The position numbers and the translations under genes were made by a program. A stretch of DNA of 64,000 bases, from contig CAVOTI010000005.1 in assembly GCA_963699105.1 (NCBI GenBank), forward strand, positions 496,001 to 560,000, read 5' to 3'. This stretch comes from Bog-756 sp963699105. Its GTDB lineage: Bacteria; Actinomycetota; Acidimicrobiia; Acidimicrobiales; RAAP-2. Position 1 is the first letter of the stretch. Every line of letters begins with the position of its first letter. The notes under the pieces are model-generated. The model was not told where the DNA came from. It did not search any database and saw only the letters and a list, made by a program, of their open reading frames with translations. Positions 18,842 through 28,230 of this stretch are shown here, piece after piece.

Positions 18842-20399
18842 TCAGCTCCGCCTGGCCACCCGCCGGCGGTGCCTGCGCATCGTCCGGTACAGCACCGGGA
18901 GCTCCTCGGCCCGGGCTCGATAGCGCTCGACGTTGCCGGGATCGGGAGTGAATCGCCGGGCGGCAGGGACGACGTCGTCCACCTGGTCGAGACGGTGCTC
19001 CCCCAGGGCCACCCCGGCCATCAGCGCCATGCCACGGAGCTGGGCGAACATCGGATCGGGAACTCGATCGACGGCCCGGTCGAGTACGTCGGCGTAGATC
19101 TGGCACCACAGATCGCTCTGGGCCCCACCGCCGACCATTCGGATCGGCGTCAGTGTCCGCTTGGTGAAATGCTCGACGGCCTGGAGCAACCACCTGGAGT
19201 TGTAGGCCACTCCCTCGAGCACGCCTCTGACCATGTGGGCGGTGGTGGTGGTGATCGAGAGATTGGTGAAGCCTCCCCGAGCACGGCGATCGTCGACCGG
19301 GGACCGCTCGCCGGCCAACCAGGGCATGAAGACCACCCCGTCGGAAGCGGGAGGGGCCGAAGCCGCCAGTCGGCAGAGCGATGCGAACGAGGGGGGGTCG
19401 GGTCCGCCGACGAGCTCGGATCGGAACCACTCGAGGGCCTTGGCCCCGGTCTCTTGGTTGTTCGCCACCAGGTAGCTGTCGTTGGTGAGGCCGGGAACCG
19501 AGGCCACCGAGTGGAACATGTCGGTTCGCTTGTCCGGCACCGGGCAACTGATCCACGAGGTCGTGGACAGGGCCAGATGAGCGGCGAACGGTCTCGTGGC
19601 GCCCGCCCCGACAGCCGCCGACTGGAGATCGGGGAGGCCGGTGATCACCACTGTCTCGTCGCTCAGACCGAGCGAGACGCGCCACCCGGGGTTGGACGGT
19701 CCCGACGATCGAGCCGATGGATCGAAGCGGCGCCAATCGCTCGTCGGTGAGACCCAACCGTCGGAGCAGCACCTGGTCATAACGAGTAGGTCGTGAGGTT
19801 GCGGTTGTCGGTGAGCCACGCCCCCTGCATCGAAGCGTGGCTGGCCGAGGCCTGCCCGGTGAAGCGCATGGTGAGATAGTCGACCGGCTCCAAGCACCAC
19901 CGAGTCCGGGCCAGCTGCTCGGGTGCCGCGTGCTCGAGGTAGAGCAGATGACCAATGGGATCGGCTCCGGCCAGCGAGGGCGCTCCGGCCGTGCGACGTA
20001 CCCAGCTGAGGATGGCCGACGGTCGATAGCCGCCGACCCGACCGCCGATCCGGTCTCTGACGTAGGGCCCGCCGCGCTGGTCCTGCCAGGTGAGGCAGGG
20101 TCCCGTGGGCACCCCAAGCGCTGTCGACCGGAACGGTCGATGCCCAGTGACCTGTCACCGCCACCGCCACCACCGCCGCGGCCAACGACGGGTCACGTCC
20201 CAGGAGGGTCAGAGTGGAGTTGCACACCAGCTCCCACCAGATGGGCGGCGTCCTGTACGGCCGTACCGTCGGCGGCGAACCGGGTGGTCGTGATCTCGTG
20301 GGTGCGGGCCATGAGTACCCCGTCCAGGGTGACGAGGCCCACTTTGGGTCCGCCGGTACCGAGGTCGATGGCCAGGCACAGCCGGCGTCCCCTCGCCAT
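18842..20399 (-). CDS. FGGY-family carbohydrate kinase, xylulokinase-like (frameshifts)
   Basis: An ASKHA-fold sugar kinase of about 515 residues. It begins RRLCLAIDLGTGGPKVGLV (phosphate-1 motif), then VTGHWASTVPVD, LTWQDQRGGPYVRD, EPVDYLTMRFTGQ, and in the second half VVFMPWLAGERSPVDD, LEGVAYNSRWLLQAVE and RMVGGGAQSDLWCQIYADVL (adenosine motif). These enzymes phosphorylate xylulose, gluconate, glycerol or related polyols with ATP. Single-base frame changes occur near 20215, 20110, 19785 and 19700. The start is ATG at 20399; the codon two triplets upstream is TTG. The exact sugar cannot be deduced. Confidence 0.85.
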
Positions 20400-20644
20400 G
20401 TTCAACTGGGCAGAATCGTCGGTCGAACACCGGGCGGTGTGGCCGTCGTCATTCCGGGCGGGTCGACGATTGCAGCCGCGTCGTATCCCGACGTGGATCC
20501 TCGGGAGTCACGCTACGGAGTGCCTCGGCCATCCGAGCACAGTATCCATATCCTCGATGCCGCTGATCCAAATCCTCGATACCGCGGCCGCCGGCGTACG
20601 GCAGACGTCCACTGCAGTTCCACCCAGAGCTCGGGCCGTGAGGC

Positions 20645-21787
20645 CTAACCGTCAGGCGGGGGCCGCTGGTTCCGAAGGCGATTGTGGTAGCCACAGAGAA
20701 GCCGGCCGTTCTCCTCGGTGGTCGGACCACCCGATTCGAACGGCACCACGTGATCGGCCTCACACCGATTTGCCGGCACGTCACAGTAGAGATGCGTGCA
20801 TTCACGATCCCGTACTTCGATGGCCCGCCGCGTGGCGCCACTGAACAGCCTGGCCGAGGCGCTGACCTCGATGCGGCGCGCCGGGGCGAACACCACTCGT
20901 TCGATGTAGGCCTGGTCCAGCCAGGGGACGAGCGCCCCCGGCGCCAGCACGGTGCCCTGGGCCAGTTCGCAGACACGCCCCCGGAGTGTCTCGTAGTCGA
21001 TCACCACGGTAAACAAAGGGGCCGGGCGGCGCCCGTCGCTGGGCGCCATGCAGCTGCGCGTAGCCATCTCGACCAAGGCATCGGCACGACGCTGCCCCGG
21101 AGTCCGAGGTAGATCCGCCGAGGTGGGATCGCGCCCCAGCTCCGACCGGACGGCGGACCACTCGGATTCGAACAACTGGCGTTCGAGGCGCTCCAGCTCC
21201 TCCGAGACGACGGAGCCGGAGATGGGGTCGAGAGTCATCTTTCCCAACCACATGCCGCCGAAACTGCTGGACAGGTAGGCATGGCGACGGGAACGTCGGC
21301 TCTGGTCGTCCGCTTCGGCACCGTCGGGATCGGCGAGCTGTTGCCAATAGTGGGCGGCTCGGACGAACGACTCGTAACGCAGGGTGCGGGCCTGTTCGAC
21401 CAACATGGACTCGTCACGAACGAGGGCGTCCTCGGTCGTGTCGGTCCGAAGGGCAGCGATGACATCCACCTGGACCGAGGAAATGTCGCCGTTCGACCAT
21501 GCGCGCCCACAAGCCGGGAGATGACGGAGCTCACGACCCCGACGGACGAGGCGCCGGGCCTGCCCCCGCGGCATGTGACACCTGGTCGTCAGCCACGATG
21601 CGGCATTTCGGGCACCGCTGGACACCCAGCTCCCAGACGCGTCGAAGGCCGCGGTCGCCTCCGTCACGAAGGCGTCGAGACGGACCAGCTGGCGTTGGAG
21701 GCGCTCGATCGACTCCGCGTCGGCACAGGCAGAAGGGTCCGATCCGGTGAGCCGGTCGATGGCCTCGGTCAGGAGGTCGAGTTCCAT
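20645..21787 (-). CDS. DUF222/HNH endonuclease domain protein
   Basis: A 380-residue protein of the actinobacterial 13E12-repeat type. The N-terminal two thirds is the helical DUF222 region (MELDLLTEAIDRL onward, with QARRLVRRGRELRHLP), and the C-terminus is an HNH nuclease motif: CTHLYCDVPANRCEADHVVPF, then ENGRLLCGYHNRLRN. The conserved His of the D-H-x-x-P segment and the C-x-x-H-N segment are intact. ATG at 21787 is preferred because GGAGTGAGGG lies upstream and the longer frame is low-complexity. Such genes are repeated in many actinobacterial genomes and are often thought to be mobile; their biological role is not established. Confidence 0.88.
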   Translation of the reverse strand: MELDLLTEAIDRLTGSDPSACADAESIERLQRQLVRLDAFVTEATAAFDASGSWVSSGARNAASWLTTRCHMPRGQARRLVRRGRELRHLPACGRAWSNGDISSVQVDVIAALRTDTTEDALVRDESMLVEQARTLRYESFVRAAHYWQQLADPDGAEADDQSRRSRRHAYLSSSFGGMWLGKMTLDPISGSVVSEELERLERQLFESEWSAVRSELGRDPTSADLPRTPGQRRADALVEMATRSCMAPSDGRRPAPLFTVVIDYETLRGRVCELAQGTVLAPGALVPWLDQAYIERVVFAPARRIEVSASARLFSGATRRAIEVRDRECTHLYCDVPANRCEADHVVPFESGGPTTEENGRLLCGYHNRLRNQRPPPDG

Positions 21788-21876
21788 GCCCTCACTCCAG
21801 CACCCGGCTGTGACATCGCCACCAACGACAGGAGCACCGTTCGCTCGAGCCGACCGTCGGGGCGGGTCGGGCTGGA

Positions 21877-22257
21877 TCAGTATCCCGAGGCTGGGCCGCC
21901 GTCGACGAGGGGTAGGCGGAGCCACGACACCATCTGGCGGAGCTGCTCGTACGCCTCCAGTCGAGCTTCCGAGGTGTCGATCTCTTCAGCGTTCTCGATG
22001 GCCGCCCACAGTCGGTGGACCATCGACGGGCCCAGCTCGAGAAGTCCGCCGCTGCCCGCCGACGCCCACTTGGCCAGCACATAGTGGACCACTGCGCCCT
22101 CGGGCATCCCCATGGCGGCGGCGAGCCGACTGATGGTGCTCATCGGGTCCACGTGGGCGTACAGGGCGACGTCCGCCTTGAAATTGGCGTCTGGATCGTC
22201 GGTCTCCCACGGTCCCTCCCAGCCGACCAGCTCAACCGTCCGAGTATCTTCGGTCAC
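21877..22257 (-). CDS. conserved actinobacterial protein of unknown function
   Basis: A 126-residue soluble protein: acidic N-terminal part (ELVGWEGPWETDDPDANF), a helical centre with MGMPEGAVVHYVLAKWASAG, and a helical C-terminus (YEQLRQMVSWLRLPLVDG). I recognise the pattern D-D-P-D-A-N-F-K-A-D-V-A-L-Y as a small actinobacterial family, from memory close to DUF6027, but cannot confirm the number. GTG start at 22257. It is 89 bases upstream of the HNH gene on the same strand. No catalytic motif is visible. Confidence 0.72.
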   Translation of the reverse strand: MTEDTRTVELVGWEGPWETDDPDANFKADVALYAHVDPMSTISRLAAAMGMPEGAVVHYVLAKWASAGSGGLLELGPSMVHRLWAAIENAEEIDTSEARLEAYEQLRQMVSWLRLPLVDGGPASGY

Positions 22258-22494
22258 GCTCCCGAGGGTAGTTCCCCGATGCCTTGGCCCGGCCGTCCTC
22301 TCGTTGCAGGTCAGGACTCTCCCCGGGTGGCGGAGGCGCCGTCGGCAGAGACCGTCCGCCGCCGCCTCGTCCAGGCGGAGCGAAGATTCAAGCCGGCTTC
22401 CGGTGGATACAGTCGGGCTGATGACCGGGGCATCGCAGGTGGCGGAGGCAGGTTCGCCCCACCGGGCGAGGCCGGTCCTCGCCGGGGATCGGCG

Positions 22495-25400
22495 ATGACC
22501 GAGGTTCGCCCCACGAGACCGGCCGCCATCTGGGCAGGGTTACCGGGATTTCGACGTCGGGGGCCGAGGGTCGGCTTCGGCCGGGGGGCGGGTCGAGGCC
22601 CCCGGCAGGGCGGTTCGGCCCGATGGACGGGCAGGGGGGCCATGGCGGCTGCCTCGGTCGGGCTGCTGGCAGGCCTCGTCCTGCCTGGCGCCACCCTGTC
22701 CGGCCAGAGCGCGTCGGCCGCACCCTCGAACGGCAGCTCGCCCCCGGGGATTCCGACCGCAGGGTCGCCGGCCATCCCGGTGTGCGGGGTTGCCGACGTC
22801 GACGGTGTGTCCAGCAGTGGCTTGGCCACACCCGCGGTGTTCCGGGCGACGCCCGTCCCGGCACCGCGCACCCTCATACGTTCGAACCAGGTGGCGGCCA
22901 CCGGGTTCGGTGACAGTGACCTCTACGTGGAGACGTCCCCTACCACCTTGGGTGTCTATTCGGCGGCGGGCCAGGAGCTGAGAAGCATCCAATTGCCGAA
23001 GCGCACGACACGGGGAGCGTCGCTGGTCACCGGTAATGCCAATCCGACGATCATCGTCGACCCCAGCGGCGACATCTACTTCTTCATGATGCAGGGATAT
23101 GCGTACGACCTCGTGAAACTCGGCTCGTCAGGCGCCCAGCAGTGGGACCTTCCGATCAACGGCACCCCGAACGGCCTGTTCGCCTGGCACAGCGCTTCAG
23201 GGGCCTGGGCGGCGGCCGTGGTGGTTCGCCAGTCCGGACCGGGCACGTCTCTGCTCGTCCTGCCTTCGGGAGCTCGAGCTTCGGGCACCGTTCCCGTTCC
23301 CGGTACGGGCAACGGGGAGTACGTGAACGCCACGGCGAACCGCGGCCTCGTCTCCACCGACGGAAACTACATCCACGTGCTGTCCGCCTCCGGTTCACCC
23401 ATCGCTCCCTCCACGACGTCCGTCCCCTCCTTCGGATCGGCGGGATCGGGGGACTCCACCGCCGGACAGACCCCGGGAGCGGCCTTCGCCTTCATCGGGC
23501 TGGGGGGAGCGGTCGAGGTCGGTTCGACGATCTACGTCGCCGACGCAGGCCCGTCGAACTACGGCCATGGGATCGAGCTCTTCGCCACAGACGGGATCTA
23601 CGAGGGTGCGGCATCGACAACCGCCCTCGAAAATCTCCAACCAGGCTCCCCCCTCTACTACGAATCCGGGGACCAGTCGCTCATCTTCCTGAACGGGAAC
23701 GGTGTGGCCGCGGTATCCCTCAGTGCTGTACGCGACCTGGTGCGCGACCCGGCAGCCCCCACTCAGAACGGGTTCGGCGACACCCTGGGGGTCGGGGCGG
23801 GGATCACCACGTCGGCGACCGCCGGCTACTTTCCTTCCGGCACTCCACCGGTGGTGACCGCCAGCCTCGACCCGTGGTGGCGGACATTTCCCGATCCGCT
23901 CGAGCTCCGCTACTGGGTGGCGAGCGGCACGCAGGTCACCACGGCCGACCTTCCCGCCCCGACGGCGGTGCCGCTCCGGGGTCAGCGGGGATTCCGTCGG
24001 ACCGTGCAGTTGCAGATCCAGAATGCTCCGGGCACGTACCTCGTCAACGCCGACCTGGTCGATACGAGGACGAAGGCCACCATCGGCTCGACATGCCTCA
24101 CCTACTCGGTCGGGACGCCCGGGGCCTCCCTCGATTTCTCGCAGCTGGCGCCCGGCATCGACTACAGCGGACCGGCTCCCGAACGCGGTGTGCAACTGGC
24201 ATCGGTGCTGGGCACAGGAGACATGCGCCAACAACTCGATATGGCCACCCTGCTCCCCAACTGCAATGCCTCGTCACCGAAGGCGGCCCAGTGCGGCCCG
24301 GGTGCCCTCCAGAACTGGTCGGCTTACGACCCGGCCACCGAACAGGCAGCAGCCGAGGCAAAGTCGCTCGGGGTCAGTTTCGAGGTCCAGATCGGTCAGG
24401 ACGATCCAGTCGATGAGGCACTGGTCTCCGGCGGTTACTGGCAGGGAGATGTCCAGGCGATCGCCGAGCATTTCGCCTCCAGTGCTCCCGATCTCGACGC
24501 CATCGAGGCATGGAACGAGCCCAACACCGGGCCGTTCAACCCGGCGAGCTACGTCGACACCGTGCTCGAGCCGGTCCACGCCGCCGTCAAGGCGGCCGAC
24601 GCGGCCGACGGGAAGACGGTCCAGGTCATCGGAGGCACGGTGCTCGGCATGGACGTCTCCGGTTGGTGGACCGGCATTGCCAAGGCAGGGGGCTTCGCCG
24701 ACATGGACATCGTCGGCATCCACCCCTACCCCGGGTACAACCGATCGTTCGAAGAAGAGGGGACGCCGGCCGCCATCACCCAGCTGAAGGGCCTCATGGC
24801 CAGCTACGGAGCGAGCTCTCTCCCCATCTGGATCACCGAACAGGGTTGGTGGTCGGACGGGGAGGAGGACTTCTACGACGTGGGCAACTGGGCCCCGCGG
24901 GAATGGATGTGGCTCAGGGCGCTCGGGGTCACGAGCTGGAATTACTTCATCACCGAAGGTCAGTTCAGCGGGTTCGGAACCGACTACTCGCTCATCGACG
25001 CCTCGAACGGTGACTACTTCGTCAAGCCTGGAGCGATCGGGCTCATGACCGTCTCCTCCCTGCTGGGATCACGGCCCTTCATCAAGCAAGTGGACCTCGG
25101 GATACCCCACGCCTACGGGATGCTCTTCGGGCCCCCTTCGAACGGGAGCGCCACCGACGACGTCCTGGCCGTGTGGACCGACGATCTCGAAGTGCCAGGA
25201 ACCGTCTCGGTTGCCCCGGGATCGGGAAGGGTCACCATCCCGACGATCAGCTCGCTGGGGGCGCCGGCGTCGCTGACCGTGTCCCCCGGCTCGCCGGCCC
25301 CGCTCCTCCTGTCGGGCGCGCCCACCTATCTGACCGTGCCCGCCGGGTCGAGCGTGTCGGTGGGGCCCTCGCCACCGTTCGGACCGAATCTCGCCCTGGC

Positions 25401-25884
25401 CAGCGAGGGTGTGACGGCCACGGCGTCGTCCAGCAGATCGAGGGAGAATGCCGCGTCCGACGTCATACGGGGCACGGCGACCGCCGCTGACGGCGGAGCT
25501 CTCGGTACCACCCCGGCCTGGGCTCCCGACGCCGGCGATCGGTCACCGTGGATCGCCGTCCACCTGAAGTCACCCCAGACGGTCAACCGGGTGATCGTGT
25601 CGACCAGCACCATCGGGAGCGTGCAGCCGGGGCTGCGGGGCTACTCCGTCCAGGTGGACACGGCCGGTGGATGGACGACGGTGGCCACCGTCAAGGACCA
25701 ATTCTTCGACCGGATGGAACTGTTCTCGTTCCCGAGTGTGGCCGGGGCGTCCGCCGTCCGGATCGCCGTCGATTCCATCGACTACGGGGACCTGGCCGGG
25801 GGAGCCATTCCGTACTACTGGAATCTCCAGAAGGGATTCTTCAACGTACCGACGGTCTATTCGGTCGAGGTCTACGGTCCTTGA
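22495..25884 (+). CDS. large exported clan GH-A-type glycoside hydrolase with C-terminal discoidin-like domain
   Basis: An 1129-residue protein. After an Arg/Gly-rich N-terminus comes a hydrophobic export segment (residues about 50-75, AAASVGLLAGLVLPGATL). Residues about 90-430 form repeating beta strands like a propeller. A TIM-barrel glycosidase domain follows, with acid/base Glu675 in AWNEPN and nucleophile Glu782 in IWITEQGWW, the arrangement of clan GH-A (GH39/GH5-like). A C-terminal domain (about 985-1129, starting NLALASEGVTATASSS) resembles F5/8-type carbohydrate-binding modules. It should act outside the membrane on a polysaccharide, possibly the Pel-like polymer of the locus. A second possible start is ATG 22642 after AGGGGGG. 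Confidence 0.82.
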   Translation: MTEVRPTRPAAIWAGLPGFRRRGPRVGFGRGAGRGPRQGGSARWTGRGAMAAASVGLLAGLVLPGATLSGQSASAAPSNGSSPPGIPTAGSPAIPVCGVADVDGVSSSGLATPAVFRATPVPAPRTLIRSNQVAATGFGDSDLYVETSPTTLGVYSAAGQELRSIQLPKRTTRGASLVTGNANPTIIVDPSGDIYFFMMQGYAYDLVKLGSSGAQQWDLPINGTPNGLFAWHSASGAWAAAVVVRQSGPGTSLLVLPSGARASGTVPVPGTGNGEYVNATANRGLVSTDGNYIHVLSASGSPIAPSTTSVPSFGSAGSGDSTAGQTPGAAFAFIGLGGAVEVGSTIYVADAGPSNYGHGIELFATDGIYEGAASTTALENLQPGSPLYYESGDQSLIFLNGNGVAAVSLSAVRDLVRDPAAPTQNGFGDTLGVGAGITTSATAGYFPSGTPPVVTASLDPWWRTFPDPLELRYWVASGTQVTTADLPAPTAVPLRGQRGFRRTVQLQIQNAPGTYLVNADLVDTRTKATIGSTCLTYSVGTPGASLDFSQLAPGIDYSGPAPERGVQLASVLGTGDMRQQLDMATLLPNCNASSPKAAQCGPGALQNWSAYDPATEQAAAEAKSLGVSFEVQIGQDDPVDEALVSGGYWQGDVQAIAEHFASSAPDLDAIEAWNEPNTGPFNPASYVDTVLEPVHAAVKAADAADGKTVQVIGGTVLGMDVSGWWTGIAKAGGFADMDIVGIHPYPGYNRSFEEEGTPAAITQLKGLMASYGASSLPIWITEQGWWSDGEEDFYDVGNWAPREWMWLRALGVTSWNYFITEGQFSGFGTDYSLIDASNGDYFVKPGAIGLMTVSSLLGSRPFIKQVDLGIPHAYGMLFGPPSNGSATDDVLAVWTDDLEVPGTVSVAPGSGRVTIPTISSLGAPASLTVSPGSPAPLLLSGAPTYLTVPAGSSVSVGPSPPFGPNLALASEGVTATASSSRSRENAASDVIRGTATAADGGALGTTPAWAPDAGDRSPWIAVHLKSPQTVNRVIVSTSTIGSVQPGLRGYSVQVDTAGGWTTVATVKDQFFDRMELFSFPSVAGASAVRIAVDSIDYGDLAGGAIPYYWNLQKGFFNVPTVYSVEVYGP

Positions 25885-26438
25885 CCTGGCCCGGGGCCGG
25901 ACCCGGAGAGAAGGAATTTCCCCAGTGACGCGAGAAACCATTCGTCGATCATCATGATGGGGGCGCCGTCGGCATCGACCCGGTAGGACCGGGCCAGCGG
26001 GAAGTCAGCGGTCGGCACACCGGCGAACACGTCAATGGAACCGCCGGCGGACGGCCAGACAGGGCCGCCGACGCCGGGTGGCCCGGGCAGCGGGGTGCGG
26101 CTCACGACTACCCCCTCGCCTTCGAGGATCCGGCCGATCGGTTCGGTGGACCGGAGCCACCGGCGGAACCTGGCCGGCAGCCGACTGGGAACCAGCGTGC
26201 TTCGGGCGGCCAGATACGGTCGGCCCGACAATCGACCGTGGAGGACGGCGGCCCGACGCAGCAGCGGGTGGCCTTGCGCCACTTCCAGACCACTCGAAGA
26301 ATCGGCACCGGTCGTCTCGTGATGTCGCTGGAGGGCATCGACCGGCTCGCCGACGAGCCGCTCCAAGAATGCCGTGACCGTTCCGCTCTCCTGCGACAGT
26401 GCACCTTCGAGCTCGGCCGGTGTGACCACGCCCACCAT
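25872..26438 (-). CDS. chorismate lyase (UbiC/DUF98)-like protein
   Basis: A 188-residue protein. The core reads RHHETTGADSSSGLEVAQGH, PLLRRAAVLHGRLSGRPYLA, STLVPSRLPARFRRWLRSTE and PIGRILEGEGVVVSRTPL. The R-x-(A/V)-x-L-x-G pattern and E-P-I-G-R-I-L are characteristic of the chorismate pyruvate-lyase fold family, in which the Glu and Arg bind chorismate. In actinobacteria the product is usually a hydroxybenzoate used in secondary metabolism. Here it sits alone among polysaccharide genes, convergent with and overlapping by 13 bases the end of the large glycosidase. Activity on chorismate is inferred only from the family. Confidence 0.65.
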   Translation of the reverse strand: MVGVVTPAELEGALSQESGTVTAFLERLVGEPVDALQRHHETTGADSSSGLEVAQGHPLLRRAAVLHGRLSGRPYLAARSTLVPSRLPARFRRWLRSTEPIGRILEGEGVVVSRTPLPGPPGVGGPVWPSAGGSIDVFAGVPTADFPLARSYRVDADGAPIMMIDEWFLASLGKFLLSGSGPGPGQGP

Positions 26439-26526
26439 TGAATCGCAAGGCGCGCCTGCAGTGGGAGTGCCCCATGATGACGAAGTGGGGTGCGCCCGGG
26501 CATGCCCACTTGGCTAAGGTTCGCCC

Positions 26527-27609
26527 ATGTCCGCCCACTTCGGCGCCTGGTTGCGGTACGGGGAGCCGCTCGACGACGAGCAGATCCGATTTGCCATCGA
26601 TCACTACCGGGCCGCGATTCTCCAACCCTGGGAGACCGAGGCGGTCCGGCAGATCAAGGCCGAGCGGCCCGACTTCATCGCCCTGTGCTACAAGTGCCTG
26701 TCTTCGTCACGGGACTACGAGAAGGGGCCGATCATCAGCTCCGGCGTCGGGTTCGACGAGGCCGAGGAGAGCGGTGAGCACTGGTTCGCCCATCGCCAAG
26801 ATGGCAGTCGCATCGCCTGGAACACCTATGACGGCCATTGGCAGATGGCGGTATGGGACGAGGACTACTGCGAGCGCTGGTGTGACAACGTCAGCGATGA
26901 GCTCGAAGGATCCCAGTGGGATGGCGTCCTGGCCGACAACGACGTCTACGACGACTACTACGGCCTCCACCCGCCGATCGAGGGCGGGCGGGGCATGAGC
27001 GATATCCGAGAGGCCCTTGACCGGTTCGTCGACCTGGCCGGTCGTCGGCTGAACGACATCGACAAACTGCTCGTCCCGAACATCGCCGAATCTCACCGCG
27101 AGCCTGGACGATGGGAGCGACATGCCGCCTTCGGAGGCGGCCTCGAAGAAGTCTGGCTCGCCCACAGTCCGGATGACTATTTCGATCCGGAAACTGTCCG
27201 GGCTCAATCGGCGGAAGCGTCGGGTCCCGGCTTCACCATCATGCGGGTCCCATCGGACGGGTCGGACAACCACAAGAACTTCATGTACGGTCTCGCCGCC
27301 TTCTGGGTGTTCGGTGGCGGACAGGGCGGCGCGTTCACAGCCACCGCTCACGACGGCTACTCGGCGACCCCGTTCATCCCTGAACTGGATTTCGACCTCG
27401 GAACACCCCTGGGTGAGCCCCACGAGCGAGGCAACGGCTGGTCCAGGACATTCACCAACGGGTGGGCGGCGGTGAACTTCAACTCCAACCGCAGGCGCAG
27501 CGTCACCTTTCAGGTGCCCAAGGGCATGCACTCCCCGAACGGCTCCTCGCCCAATCCGACGACCGTCAAGCTCCTTCCCCACGAGGGCGTCGTCTACGTG
27601 CGGCCCTGA
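26527..27609 (+). CDS. putative TIM-barrel glycoside hydrolase (GHL15-like)
   Basis: A 360-residue protein without a signal peptide. It opens MSAHFGAWLRYGEPLDDEQI, then IKAERPDFIALCYKCLSSSR, and carries WDGVLADNDVYDDYYG around residue 140, the pattern of the hypothetical glycosyl hydrolase families that resemble GH13/GH114-like barrels, in which the Asp residues are probably catalytic. The distal part (FMYGLAAFWVFGGGQGGAF, RSVTFQVPKGMHS) is strand-rich. It most likely acts on the same polymer as the neighbouring enzymes, but with no signal peptide it may work inside the cell or use an unrecognised exporter. Its stop codon lies in the first unit of a G/C-rich repeat. Confidence 0.62.
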   Translation: MSAHFGAWLRYGEPLDDEQIRFAIDHYRAAILQPWETEAVRQIKAERPDFIALCYKCLSSSRDYEKGPIISSGVGFDEAEESGEHWFAHRQDGSRIAWNTYDGHWQMAVWDEDYCERWCDNVSDELEGSQWDGVLADNDVYDDYYGLHPPIEGGRGMSDIREALDRFVDLAGRRLNDIDKLLVPNIAESHREPGRWERHAAFGGGLEEVWLAHSPDDYFDPETVRAQSAEASGPGFTIMRVPSDGSDNHKNFMYGLAAFWVFGGGQGGAFTATAHDGYSATPFIPELDFDLGTPLGEPHERGNGWSRTFTNGWAAVNFNSNRRRSVTFQVPKGMHSPNGSSPNPTTVKLLPHEGVVYVRP

Positions 27610-27752
27610 CCCGCCCGGCCCTGACCCGCCCAGCCCCGCCACGCCCGGCCCTGACCCGCTCAGCCTCGATGCCCGCCCGGCCCTGACCCGCCCGGCCCTG
27701 ACCCGCCCAGCCCCGCCACGCCCACCCCAGCCCACCCCAGCCCAGCCCAGAT
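27602..27752. repeat. degenerate G/C-rich tandem repeat after the GHL15-like gene
   Basis: Units of CGGCCCTGACCCGCC (15 bases) and shorter CCCAGCC variants repeat across about 150 bases. A larger block of about 46 bases starting with two such units and ending AGCCCCGCCACGCCC occurs at about 27603 and again at about 27682. The first unit contains the stop codon of the upstream gene, so the array looks like a stepwise expansion of that gene's 3' end. Confidence 0.75.
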
Positions 27753-28230
27753 GCCCGCCTGCTGAAGCTTTCTTCACAGAAAGTGACGAAATTGCCACAT
27801 CCTGTGCCGCTTAGGTTTCCGGCGTGATAATTCCGGGTGATTATTCTCAGTCGCCCGTTGGCGCAGGGTCATCGCACCGGTACAGTTCGTGACCGCGCCT
27901 CCTGTCGTAGGCGAGACAGATAAGGGCGCCCTCGGGGAGCGGACTGAGAGGCGGGAAGTGTGTGGAGACACTTCGAGTCACAAGGACCATGCAGGCAGTT
28001 TCGCGGCCCGGTCGTGGGAGCCCTTTGCCCCGATCCCGAGTACGGCCCGGCCATGTCGCCGGGCCGTAGGCAACCTGGGGGAAACCTCCGGGGCGGCCAC
28101 TGCCTGAACACGAGGCAGGGTCACCGGGTCGTTCGTGCCCCGGTCGTGTTGGCCGACGCCGTCGTGCCAGCCGCCCGAGGTGCGGTGGACGACTCGGTGC
28201 ACCCACCGGAGCAGGCAGGGTGAGGGTCCG
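27753..28230 (+). promoter_or_regulatory. promoter and long structured leader upstream of pelG-like gene
   Basis: A stretch of about 480 bases without a convincing gene. It begins with an A/T-rich segment (27765-27850) containing CTTTCTTCACAGAAAG (27767-27782, 6-bp arms) and TGATAAT, a candidate -10 element. The remainder is G/C-rich with strong potential pairing: TACGGCCCGGC (28041-28051) pairs perfectly with 28058-28068 across a six-base loop, and CTGCCTGAACACGAGGCAG (about 28103-28121) forms a second hairpin. I tested it by eye against c-di-GMP, c-di-AMP, cobalamin, SAM and TPP riboswitch cores and found no match, so its identity is open. Confidence 0.4.

Noticed and set aside
28000..28130. 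Possible c-di-GMP (GEMM) or c-di-AMP riboswitch upstream of pelG
   Set aside because: Hairpins exist, but the conserved cores (for example the GEMM CACGCACAGGGCAAACC-like core or the c-di-AMP GGTGAATC core) are not found; kept only as an unidentified structured leader.
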